Of a stretch of 64,000 nucleotides of DNA, positions 1 to 8,900 are shown in pieces. The translations under genes and the position numbers were made by a program. The stretch is from IMG/VR virus record IMGVR_UViG_3300017956_000007, positions 1-64,000 of that record; one strand, 5' to 3'. Below the pieces are notes generated by a model. The model saw only the letters and a list, made by a program, of their open reading frames with translations, made no database searches and was not told the origin of the DNA. Positions within the stretch are counted from its first letter, which is position 1. The number at the start of each line of letters is the position of its first letter. The DNA comes from a virus.

Positions 1-330
1 AACAACTTCCGTATCATCAGATCCTGCACCTGATCCACCGCCACCTCCAAAATCAGGATCTTTAAATATGTTTTTAATTTCTATTTCTTGAATATTTTTT
101 TTATTATTTTTATTTTGTCCAGGTAATATGTATTTTAACGTACCTCCCCAGCCATTATTATTTCTTGAAAAATATTCAATGCCTATAATTTTTGTTCCAT
201 TTTTATTTTCACCTACTATAAATTCTCTATTATCTACAATTTTGTTAAAGATTATTTCTTTTCTTGTCTTGCCGGCATATGGACCTTTACTTGCAGTTTT
301 ATTAAAATCGCCTGATTTTAAGTAAGCCAT
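1..330 (-). CDS. partial gene downstream of gp16, Gly-rich linker, function unknown
   Basis: An ATG at 330 opens a frame that stays open to the left edge, so 110 N-terminal residues are visible and the C-terminus is missing. The start reads MAYLKSGDFNK. The visible part is a small basic domain of about 90 residues, followed by a flexible linker (FGGGGGSGAGSDD) that probably leads into a second domain outside the window. It lies 3 bases after gp16 in the same direction, so it is the next gene in the packaging operon, where T4 has gp17. The sequence does not look like the start of a large terminase. It more likely lies between gp16 and gp17. No function is assigned. Confidence 0.7.
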   Translation of the reverse strand, partial: MAYLKSGDFNKTASKGPYAGKTRKEIIFNKIVDNREFIVGENKNGTKIIGIEYFSRNNNGWGGTLKYILPGQNKNNKKNIQEIEIKNIFKDPDFGGGGGSGAGSDDTEVV

Positions 331-333
331 TTT

Positions 334-738
334 TTAATCCTTATCTTTTAACATTTTTTGTAATTCTGCGGTGCTCCCAACAAATAATGCATTTGTAACT
401 TTACTAGGTGTATTTTTAACTTCCTGATTAATATCTTTAATTTGTTTATGCACGTTGACTAAATTTTGACTCTGTTCACCAACTGTTTTTATCAATTGAC
501 CCAATACCTCATACATTCTAGCATTACCACTATCTTTTGCTTCCTGCATCAATTCGTTTATAGCATCATGACCTCTTTCTATGATATTATAAAAATTCTC
601 TCTAGCATACTTATAATCCGTATTGACATCATCATCTGTAGATTCAACATTTATTTTTTCAATAGTATTATTAATTAATTTAATATTTGAATCATTAGAA
701 ATGTTCAATAATTCATCTAACTTATCTGGAAAATTCAT
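334..738 (-). CDS. 16: terminase small subunit, gp16-like
   Basis: Predicted DNA-packaging small subunit, which in T4 recognises DNA and regulates the gp17 motor. The 134-residue protein is acidic and almost wholly helical. Its central segment (about residues 40-100) has the pattern I recall for marine T4-like gp16: an aromatic-rich YARENFYNII, then ARMYEVLGQLIKTV, then a Lys-rich helix. T4 gp16 is 164 residues, so this is a compact version. It lies between gp15 and the partial gene, as in the T4 order 13-14-15-16-17, with only the small lipoprotein gene in between. Assignment rests on recalled pattern plus synteny. Confidence 0.75.
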   Translation of the reverse strand: MNFPDKLDELLNISNDSNIKLINNTIEKINVESTDDDVNTDYKYARENFYNIIERGHDAINELMQEAKDSGNARMYEVLGQLIKTVGEQSQNLVNVHKQIKDINQEVKNTPSKVTNALFVGSTAELQKMLKDKD

Positions 739-740
739 TA

Positions 741-1079
741 TTAGTCCTCATACCAATTTATGCCTTTTGATTTACAGAAATTACCTGCGGTTTTCATTTC
801 TATTCCTAACTTACCATTTCTTAATTTATTCAAAAATTCATCATCTCTTAATTTTTTTCTCATCTGATCTAAAGAACAACCACAATACAATATTGCTTTA
901 TTTCCATTCCATTTTGTATCAGTTTCTTTAAATTTATTTTCATGAACTTTTTTAAGACTTTTTTCACAACTTGACATACCATAATGTACAATAGAGGATT
1001 TCCAAGGTCTATCGCTTTTTTTATAATCACCCATACATCCATAAAGAAAAAATAATATTATTATCACATTTAATTTCAT
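741..1079 (-). CDS. small predicted lipoprotein
   Basis: A 112-residue protein with a short hydrophobic N-terminus (MKLNVIIILFFLYGC) that fits a type II signal peptide with the lipobox cysteine at residue 15. The mature part is hydrophilic and has further cysteines in SSCEKS, YCGCS and NFCKSKG, so it probably forms disulfides in the periplasm. Its start overlaps the end of gp15 by four bases (ATGA), and it ends 2 bases before gp16, so it is translated with the late neck and packaging genes. Its role is unknown. Phage lipoproteins in such positions can be outer spanins or receptor-blocking superinfection-exclusion proteins, but no partner i-spanin is visible and the cysteine pattern looks more like a host-derived periplasmic protein. 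Confidence 0.75.
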   Translation of the reverse strand: MKLNVIIILFFLYGCMGDYKKSDRPWKSSIVHYGMSSCEKSLKKVHENKFKETDTKWNGNKAILYCGCSLDQMRKKLRDDEFLNKLRNGKLGIEMKTAGNFCKSKGINWYED

Positions 1080-1999
1080 GTTTCATACTCACCTGTTAAA
1101 TTGTTATAATAAGCACTAGGATTAAATATTGTAATGCTTTTTAAATTTTCAGTTTTATCAGCAGTTTCAGATATAGGTGTGATTGAAATTTTACTTATAA
1201 TATTTTTTGACCCAACATTTGAATCACTATTTTCAAATAATAAATGAGTTTCATCTTCTAACAATAATCTGTTGATAGAAAAATTATTTGAATTTTCTAA
1301 ATTTAAAAAAACTAATTCCGAATTATTTAAATTTACTTGATCAATTGGAGTTCTAAAACTGATATCAATTGATTTAATAATTTTATCTGAAGTTCTAATA
1401 TTTGGATATATGAACCCTTTTAAAGTAAAATCTAATGTCCATACTATTGCCCTTCTCTGCAAAAAATCTCCTAGATAATCATCTTCTACAGATGAAGAAT
1501 TTAAAACAATAGGAACATCTAATTTCAATCCCATATCAGTTAAAATATTGACTGATACTGTAAATTCTGGTGTAAAATAAGGTAAAATTTGTTCTAATAT
1601 TTGAGTACCATCTTCTGCATTATCGACAAATACAAACAAACTAAAATCAAAAGTATAAGGATTTGGATTGTACATCGTTTTCAAAGTTCTAGAATTTGAT
1701 ACATAACTTTTATTTACCATTTTGCCGATGGAATTTAATTTCCTCTCCGGATCATAATTAATTGCGGTCATCTCAAATCCAATTCTAGGTAATTTTATAG
1801 AAATTTGTTTGTCTAAATTTGGATCTGCTTCTAATCTAGCTAAAAATTTCTGTTTCGGTCCATAAGCGACCGGAACCTTTATTTTAGATACCACATTATT
1901 ATTTGAATCTTTTTTTTCTATACTAATGTCGTTAAATAAAGTTCCAAATAATGCAACATATTTTCGAATTGTTTGATGGTAGAAAGTTTGTCCTAGCAT
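1076..1999 (-). CDS. 15: tail sheath stabilizer and completion protein gp15
   Basis: Tail terminator that caps the finished tube and sheath and contacts the neck. The N-terminus (YHQTIRKYVALFGTLFNDI, then VPVAYGPKQKFL) matches the T4 gp15 pattern of an aromatic, a RRYATLMGDLF-like helix and a VPITYASKEHF-like strand. Later conserved pieces are LPRIGFEM, YNPNPYTFDFSL and ILPYFTPEF. The protein is 307 residues against 272 in T4, the extra length being a C-terminal tail from about residue 225. The ATG at 1999 has a good ribosome site (GTGGAG) 6-7 bases upstream and an ACTAAATA box further upstream. Gene order gp15-gp16 agrees with T4. Confidence 0.87.
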   Translation of the reverse strand: MLGQTFYHQTIRKYVALFGTLFNDISIEKKDSNNNVVSKIKVPVAYGPKQKFLARLEADPNLDKQISIKLPRIGFEMTAINYDPERKLNSIGKMVNKSYVSNSRTLKTMYNPNPYTFDFSLFVFVDNAEDGTQILEQILPYFTPEFTVSVNILTDMGLKLDVPIVLNSSSVEDDYLGDFLQRRAIVWTLDFTLKGFIYPNIRTSDKIIKSIDISFRTPIDQVNLNNSELVFLNLENSNNFSINRLLLEDETHLLFENSDSNVGSKNIISKISITPISETADKTENLKSITIFNPSAYYNNLTGEYET

Positions 2000-2027
2000 T
2001 TTACTCCACTGATTAATATATTTCTAT

Positions 2028-2035
2028 TATTTAGT
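2028..2035 (-). promoter_or_regulatory. candidate T4-type late promoter for gp15
   Basis: Read on the minus strand this is ACTAAATA, two mismatches from the T4 late box TATAAATA. If it sits at -13 to -6, the transcript would start near 2022 and carry a leader of about 23 bases containing the gp15 ribosome site. An identical box precedes gp54 in a comparable position. Confidence 0.4.
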
Positions 2036-2037
2036 TT

Positions 2038-2045
2038 TATAAATA
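2038..2045 (+). promoter_or_regulatory. consensus T4-type late promoter box TATAAATA
   Basis: An exact TATAAATA lies in the 51-base gap between divergent genes. In T4 this box occupies -13 to -6, which puts +1 at 2051, exactly the A of the ATG of the plus-strand gene. No ribosome-binding site lies upstream of that ATG. The box therefore implies either a leaderless message or a start further downstream at 2090. Confidence 0.6.
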
Positions 2046-2050
2046 GTTAT

Positions 2051-2404
2051 ATGACAACATCAATAAAAACACAAGGACAAAATTTAGTAATGTATCAAGG
2101 AGCTACATTTGAGCAAACATTTGTCGCAAAAGATAAAAATAGTTTAAACGTATCTTTATCTGCAGGAACTTGCATATCTCAAATGAGAAAAAATTACAGC
2201 ACATCTAATTCTTCTCATATTTTAACATTTTCCACAACAATTAATGACAGTGCTGTGACTATTTCAGCATCTGCTAGTGATACTACAAATATGGAACCTG
2301 GTTTATATTTTTATGATGTTGAATTTAGGCAATCCGATAATGTAACTGTTGAAAAAATTGTAAATGGTATGGTAAATGTTATTGGGGAATCAACAAAAAT
2401 TTAA
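2051..2404 (+). CDS. small beta-rich virion protein, marine phage type
   Basis: A 117-residue, mostly beta protein with a recognisable marine-phage pattern: a YQGATFEQTF strand near the N-terminus, an ISQMRKNYS segment, then MEPGLYFYDVEF and a final VNGMVNVIGE strand. The layout resembles the Ig-like N-terminal domain of baseplate upper proteins (BppU type), so a baseplate or fibre accessory role is plausible but unproven. It stands alone on the plus strand between gp15 and gp14, and its stop shares a TTAA with the gp14 stop. The ATG at 2051 has no ribosome site; a second in-frame ATG at 2090 (residue 14) has AAGGA about 11 bases upstream and is the alternative start. Confidence 0.7.
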   Translation: MTTSIKTQGQNLVMYQGATFEQTFVAKDKNSLNVSLSAGTCISQMRKNYSTSNSSHILTFSTTINDSAVTISASASDTTNMEPGLYFYDVEFRQSDNVTVEKIVNGMVNVIGESTKI

Positions 2405-4917
2405 TAATTTGTTTCACTGAATGGATTTGTTTCTGAAAAATCTATGATAGAATCAGCTTCTTTTTCTATAGTATCATTTGTCGCCAGTTCATCATTAATA
2501 AAATTTTGTTCATCGGTTTGATCATAAACTCTTACAGAATTTCCATCAGAAGTTTTTATGAATTCATTATCATTAAAAGACCCTCCAGAATTGATTATTT
2601 TTATAGTAGTGGAATCTTTAAATGAAACTTCTCCTTTTAGTCCAGAATCATTGCCTATAACTATATCTCCCTTTAATATATTTGTTTTTGGGGCATCAAT
2701 AGTTAATGTTGGGGGCGAAGAATATCCATAACCAGAATTGTCTATATTAATTAGTTTTAAAGATCCATTAGCATACATTTCGGTTGTAAAAGATGCTTTA
2801 TAATCTTGAGCTAATCCAGTCGGATTTGAAATTGTCACGGTTGGATTAGTATAATAAAATTTACCTGAATTTACAATGTTTATTTTATCTACTATACCTC
2901 TACTGCTATTATATGAAGAAGTTGCCGTGGCATTGATATTTTCAAAATCATTATAATTTCCTGTGGGATCTGAAATTGTTATGGTGGGGGCTGAATTATA
3001 AAAATTTCCACCATAGTCAATATTAATTGATTGTAAGATTCCATCAGATATAACAGGAGACATAATTGCTTTAAAATCATTACTCGTTCCTGTCGGAGAA
3101 TCTATTGATATCAATGGAACTGATGAATACATTTCTCCATTTTCCGTCAAAGATATAGAAGTAATGATTCCGTTTTCTACTGTTGCAGTAGCAACTGCCT
3201 CCTTTTTTTCAAAACCTTCATAATTAATTTTGTAAGAATCATCGATATCAATTATATAATCTCTAGAAGTTGTTGGCGTATTTAAAGAATTGAAATTAGT
3301 ACCATTATAATAGATATCATCTACAATGAATCCTTTTGAACCTGAATTTTTTAAAATGATTCCGCCATTTCCTGTAAATGAATTATAATTGGTAAACCAC
3401 TCATCGGTCCATACTCCATTAAAAGGTGCCGTGTAATTTACAACTTCATTCGAATCGATTATTATTTTTAGATAAGTTAAATTAAAACCACTTCTACTTT
3501 TTATGAACTGTAAGAAATGCCAATTTCCATCAAGTATATCTGTTGCAGGACAAGATGGATAATGATATAATTGATTAGCAGAATCATAAGTTGTAAATTT
3601 TATCTCTCCATTTGTGTTCAATATTGATATTACACTTTGAATCTGATTCTCATTTTTAAATTCAAATATTGACACATCTGATATACCTGAATTTGTGTGT
3701 AAATTTTGATCATATTTGAACCAAAATGAAAAATTTCCTCCATAATTAATATTTGAACTATAATCACTTCTAAATTTTCTTAGTATCTGATCATTATTAT
3801 TAGATTTTGAAAATTGATAAGAATAATTACCAAATTTACTATCTGTTGTCCAATTTGATGGAATCTGAATAGTGTCCTGAATTGTCACATTCGGAACATC
3901 TTTATAGTACGTACCAGAATTACCTAGAACAATAGAAGAAATATAATTAGTTCCACTGAAACTATTTGAAGTCATTATGGCAGAAGCAGTTGCAGTAATA
4001 GGATCAGTAGTAGGCGGATTAACAATTATGGTGGGATTATTGTTATAAAAGCTTCCAGGATGCGTAACGCTAACACTTGAAACTGAGTTAGATATTAATG
4101 ATGATGTTGCCGTTGCTGTAATCGGATCCCCTGGACTATCTATTATTATTGTAGGATCCTCCACATAATATGCGCCAAAATTTGTGATAATAAAGCCGGT
4201 CAAACTTCTATTTGAAACTATTGCTGTTGCTGTTGCCGTTGTAGGTGATAAATCAGGATCGGTAATCGTAACGGTTGGATTATAAAAATATCCACTACCA
4301 TAATCTAATATATTAATTTTAGAAATTCTATAGTCTGATATGTCCGCAGAAATTATTGCTGTATTGCCAATTAGATATTTATATTCTGAAACATAGGAAT
4401 ATTTTTCTTCAATTTGATCGATATCATCAATTCCAGTGTCAATAGTTTGATCATCATATTGAAATAACTCACAGGTTAAATCATAGATGGGCAATTTACC
4501 AAATTGATAAAAAATTGATTCATGCTCAACAAATTTTATTTCATACAATTTTTTATTCAATGGAAAAAATATTAAATCCCCTTCTTTAGGACGAACATAA
4601 TCCAGAATTTCTAAATTTTCCCATCTTCTCCTAGCAATTGAAAATGTAACCTGGTCTCTTATTTCCAATCCAAATCTAGAAATAAAATCTCCATCTCCTT
4701 CAAACCCATCTACCGATTTTACATACATCTCTACTAGAAAAGAACTATTAAATTCTGATATTGTATCTTCTAAATATAGTTTATCCAAATTAACCAATGT
4801 TCTCGGTAAATAATATACATCAATTCCAAAATTTTTGATAGATTCAATAATTAAATCTTGATGTAGATTTTGTTCAGGAATATTTTGAAAATGATTGAAA
4901 TATGGATTCGTTGGCAT
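2401..4917 (-). CDS. 14: neck protein gp14 with a large beta-repeat and lectin-like insertion
   Basis: Head-tail neck protein that works with gp13. The first 180 or so residues are recognisable gp14: NPYFNHFQN, LIIESIKNFGIDVYYLPR, SVDGFEGDGDFISRFGLEI, then KEGDLIFFPL and IKFVEHESIFYQFG. The last 45 residues end in an acidic segment and DFSETNPFSETNY, like the gp14 C-terminus. T4 gp14 is 256 residues; this one is 838. The extra 600 residues are repeats of a GxxYxxxPTxTIxxP beta unit (four before and about four after) flanking a concanavalin/LamG-like block at about residues 350-540 (GNYSYQFSKS, FSFWFKYDQN, DGNWHFLQFIKS, VDDIYYNG). The stop overlaps the gp13 side by one base at 4917. A surface adhesion role for the insert is inference. 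Confidence 0.85.
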   Translation of the reverse strand: MPTNPYFNHFQNIPEQNLHQDLIIESIKNFGIDVYYLPRTLVNLDKLYLEDTISEFNSSFLVEMYVKSVDGFEGDGDFISRFGLEIRDQVTFSIARRRWENLEILDYVRPKEGDLIFFPLNKKLYEIKFVEHESIFYQFGKLPIYDLTCELFQYDDQTIDTGIDDIDQIEEKYSYVSEYKYLIGNTAIISADISDYRISKINILDYGSGYFYNPTVTITDPDLSPTTATATAIVSNRSLTGFIITNFGAYYVEDPTIIIDSPGDPITATATSSLISNSVSSVSVTHPGSFYNNNPTIIVNPPTTDPITATASAIMTSNSFSGTNYISSIVLGNSGTYYKDVPNVTIQDTIQIPSNWTTDSKFGNYSYQFSKSNNNDQILRKFRSDYSSNINYGGNFSFWFKYDQNLHTNSGISDVSIFEFKNENQIQSVISILNTNGEIKFTTYDSANQLYHYPSCPATDILDGNWHFLQFIKSRSGFNLTYLKIIIDSNEVVNYTAPFNGVWTDEWFTNYNSFTGNGGIILKNSGSKGFIVDDIYYNGTNFNSLNTPTTSRDYIIDIDDSYKINYEGFEKKEAVATATVENGIITSISLTENGEMYSSVPLISIDSPTGTSNDFKAIMSPVISDGILQSINIDYGGNFYNSAPTITISDPTGNYNDFENINATATSSYNSSRGIVDKINIVNSGKFYYTNPTVTISNPTGLAQDYKASFTTEMYANGSLKLINIDNSGYGYSSPPTLTIDAPKTNILKGDIVIGNDSGLKGEVSFKDSTTIKIINSGGSFNDNEFIKTSDGNSVRVYDQTDEQNFINDELATNDTIEKEADSIIDFSETNPFSETNY

Positions 4918-5924
4918 TACCCTGGTCCTACCATAAAATCTATTGGTAATTGATATTTAATTTGAACTTGTTCTTCTATTTCTCGTAGTTCATTTACGGC
5001 ATCATCGAATAATTGTCTACCATCGAGCGTTACACCTCCTGGCAATGAAACTCCTTGGTATTTTATTAGATTTGATCCCCATTGTTTTTTAAATAATGCA
5101 GTAACATATCTTTTTAAAAACATATCGTTATAAATTTTACCATATAAAGACGGATCAATAATTCTATATGCTTCTACAACAATATATTCGCCAATATCTA
5201 TATCGGAAACCCAATCCATATCCAAATATAATCTGCTTTGATGTCTATTGAATCTTATAGGTTTTTTACCAACAAAAATATCATTCAATAATTGTATATG
5301 CTGCATTGACATTTGGTAATTTATGATAGAAGTTGCCGTTAAATATGGCAATTCATTTAAATGAAATTGATATCTAAAGGAAAACATATCACTTGTAGTT
5401 TGTCCCCCTCCAGTATCTTGTATGTCAAAAATACTAATAACTCCCGTTATTGAATCGGTCAATGGAATGTATTTGTTATCAACATCTCCAAACACTACTG
5501 GATTATCAATTGCATCGACAATCGCAGAACTTCCAGATTTTTTACCTATGATAGTTTCACCACTTGAGAAACTAGATGACACATTATTATTTGAAATTCC
5601 AGTACTATCTTTGTGATTTTTGAATGTTATGAAACTTGAATTCGAAGTTGTTAATGTGGCAGAAGCATTCGATGTTTGTCCCTCTATAATTTCACCATTT
5701 GAAAAATCACCTATGACAGTATTAACAGAAACCGTTGATCCTGTTATTTGATGACGGTGATATATTTTTTCAATAGAATCAAAGTGATATTCCTGAAAGT
5801 ATTGTAAACCCTCGTCTATTCTGTCCTCAAGTTGATCATCATCAACATTAATTTCTATGACCGGTTTTCCAAGAGTTCTCAGACAATATTGTTTTAATTC
5901 TTCTCTAGATAATGGTTGCGACAT
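4917..5924 (-). CDS. 13: neck protein gp13
   Basis: Neck protein that joins the packaged head to the tail. The N-terminus (LSREELKQYCLRTLGKPVI, then DDQLEDRIDEGLQYFQEYH) and the C-terminal half (RLYLDMDW, IVVEAYRIIDP, LKRYVTALFKKQWGSNL, DGRQLFDDAVNEL) are typical of marine T4-like gp13. At 335 residues it is close to T4 gp13 (309). Residues 70-140 hold two copies of a short module, GDFSNGEIIEGQTSNASAT and FSSGETIIGKKSGSSAIV, that also occurs in other virion proteins here. Starts with ATG behind GGAAAT and lies directly upstream of gp14, as in T4. Confidence 0.88.
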   Translation of the reverse strand: MSQPLSREELKQYCLRTLGKPVIEINVDDDQLEDRIDEGLQYFQEYHFDSIEKIYHRHQITGSTVSVNTVIGDFSNGEIIEGQTSNASATLTTSNSSFITFKNHKDSTGISNNNVSSSFSSGETIIGKKSGSSAIVDAIDNPVVFGDVDNKYIPLTDSITGVISIFDIQDTGGGQTTSDMFSFRYQFHLNELPYLTATSIINYQMSMQHIQLLNDIFVGKKPIRFNRHQSRLYLDMDWVSDIDIGEYIVVEAYRIIDPSLYGKIYNDMFLKRYVTALFKKQWGSNLIKYQGVSLPGGVTLDGRQLFDDAVNELREIEEQVQIKYQLPIDFMVGPG

Positions 5925-5941
5925 TTATTTCCAATTTTAAT

Positions 5942-8900
5942 TTAAGAAATTGTTGGGTTAAATAAATTTAAAATGGTACCGGCACTATTATAAATTGGAA
6001 TTGCACAATCCACTTGATCTCCGGTCGAAGCTTTTGCTGATAATCTAGCTGATATTTTTACATTTTTAGTAAACTCGGACATACCATCAAATTTTGACTT
6101 ATTTGAAGTTACCCATAAACCAGGTGTTTTTACGTTACCCGTTTCATTTATGACACCATTAGTTCTTATAGTTATTTTTTGACAAGTAATATCACCTGCA
6201 TTGGTTATATTTCCATAACTTGAACCATCGTAACCAAGTAAATTCAGTGATGTGCCTCTGATTCCAGCACCAGATATAGAACCCGTAGTACCTGCTGAAA
6301 GACTGGTACCTGTAATTGCTCCTTGTGCGGTTATATAAGAACTAGATGTTATGTACGAACTTGCAACTATCGAAGTTGCATTCACTCCTTGAAAAGTAGA
6401 TGTTCCACCAGTAGCATTAAAATAAGTGCCCTCAACATAACCAGTTGCACTATAATTACCTGCTACGCTTACCGATTGATAAGTCACAGATGCTGCTCTT
6501 ATATCTCCAGTTACAAATATATCTCCCGATACCGTAAGATCTTGAGTGACGGAGGCATTTCCAGATATGTAAACATTACCGTTCTCATTAGTAGGCCACG
6601 AAACTTTTAATGTACCTCCTGCTATTGAAGATTCACTTCTACTATCAACTGTTAATATTCCAGTTGATTTTAAATTCTTCTTTGTCCATAAATCTCCGTT
6701 GGTAGTTATAGCACCTTCTGAATATGTAGTTCCATCAATAGTTGTACTACTTTTAACATGTAAATTACCGTCCTTAACTATTAACCCGTTTTTTACATAT
6801 AATTTATTTTGGATATAATTATTAGCGGTTGTACTTAATACTTCTAGTTTTCCGTTGACAACTTTAACACCTGTAGAATTAGTTGTATTTCCTGTTGTTA
6901 TAACCAATGAATTTGCAGTTATTTCGCCATCAAAAGTTATATTTCCATTTGCTGTAAGTTTATTTCCTTTGAAAGTAGCATCTTTATTAACTGTTAAAGT
7001 GTCTTTCAATAATGTTTGTTTTTCAACAAAAAGTCTATCATGTATGGTTAAATCTTTTGTAATTGTGGTATTTCCGGTAACATACACATTACCCTCATTG
7101 TTGGCTTTAACTACTGTTAATGTACCGCTTCCTAGTTTATTGACATTATCAGTCCCTGTGCCTATAGTTTCAATGTATTTTTGACTATAAAAATGTAAAT
7201 CAGTTGTTATTTGTTTACCGGCACTTATACTTCCTGTTACAGTTAAATCATCATCACCAATAATATCTCCCTGAGATACTCTGAGTGTTCCATTAATTAT
7301 ATCAACATCACCTCGACCAATTGTTAAAGTTCCTGCAATGTAATTATTAACCAGAGGATTATCGACCCATAAATATCCTCTAGGTTCTAATTCCTCATGG
7401 CCTGCATAAGTATGACCAACCGCATTTGGATTTTCTCCTCTTACGATTAAATTACGATTTATAAACAAATCGTCACTACCAATTATGTCACCTTCAGATA
7501 CATTTATATTACCTATTACTGTAGCGTCTTGTTCAACTCTTAAATTCCTAACATTTAAATCAGTATTTTGCATATCGAAATCACCGGAACCCTTGATATT
7601 TCCTGATATAGTCAAATCACCAAATATTTCAGTATTACCTTTATTATTCAATCTGCCTACTATCCAAGTATTACCGTATTTAACTCCAGTATCCGTATAT
7701 TCTCCAGTCACAGTTAATGCAACACTTTCCAAAACATCATCTTTTATATTAACCAAAGAAACAGCATTTTGAGAATATACCAAACCAGAAATATTTACAT
7801 TTGCCGTAACATCTGTATTACTTCCATTAAACTTTACATTACCGCCTACAGTTAAATTTCCTCTGGAAAATGTGTTAGAACTAACACTATCAATATATAA
7901 ATTTGCTCCAAAAAATCTAGTATTTCCGTTAAAATTAGAAGTTCCTTTTACATGCGTATTTGATGTAGATGAGCTTACAATTACATTCTGTCCCGTGTGA
8001 TATAGTTTACCATCGAATGTTACTGTTTTATTAGTAGAATCAAAACGAACATCTCCATCAAAAAAAGAATCTGTTTTTACATGTAAATCTTTATCGACCG
8101 TAAGATGGTCTTTCATCAAAACATTGCTTTTAAAATAAGCAAGAGGATTTACTGTAAAAGGTCCAGTGTAATCAAATAATGCATTGCCACTTACTACAAA
8201 ATCACCATCAAAAGTAACTCCTCCTCTCGCATCTAATGGACCTTGTACGAGTAAAGATGTCTCAAAAGTTGTAGGATGTCCAAATGTAAATTGACCATCC
8301 GCTGGATTAGGCCCAGTATCTGTAAATGTTACACTACCATTTGCCAAAGAAATATCACCATCAATTGTCATATCACCATTTGCCGTAACATGTTTATCAA
8401 TATGAACATTATGTTTAATTAAAACATTATTGGCAACTGTCATTTTTCCTGGAAATAATAAACTATTGTTATATTGATTGAATTCTATACCCCAATATTC
8501 TGGTCTACGATTTTTTGCTTCATTTCCAGGACCTGCATCCCATATAATTTGACCCATTCCTAAATAACTGTATCCTTGTCTTGTTCCTCCTGGATAGGTG
8601 GCATATAATGTTGTACCTGATGTGCTGTCTGTAGCATTTTCTCCGATTCCAAAAATAGCATATCCATCAGTTCCATGTGCATCCATCAAAAATATAGTAG
8701 TATTTCCATTCTGATGAACTACATTTGAATTAATTCTCATCTCATTTCCATTGAAAATCGAATTTGCCTCAACACCTAAAGTTCCTCCCACATGCAATGT
8801 ATGCCATGCTGTACCATCTCCAATTACTTCAATGACTTCGTTGGGTGCCACTGCGGTTGGTTCGTTGGTCTGTCTTTTAATTAGAATGGTTTCACCATCT

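Noticed and set aside
623-931. 102-codon plus-strand frame across gp16 and the lipoprotein
   Set aside because: Ile/Leu/Phe-rich antisense translation of A-rich genes; crosses two well-supported genes.
6323-7772. Several open frames of 95-109 codons on the plus strand
   Set aside because: All are antisense to the repetitive fibre gene and show its repeat periodicity; no start signals.
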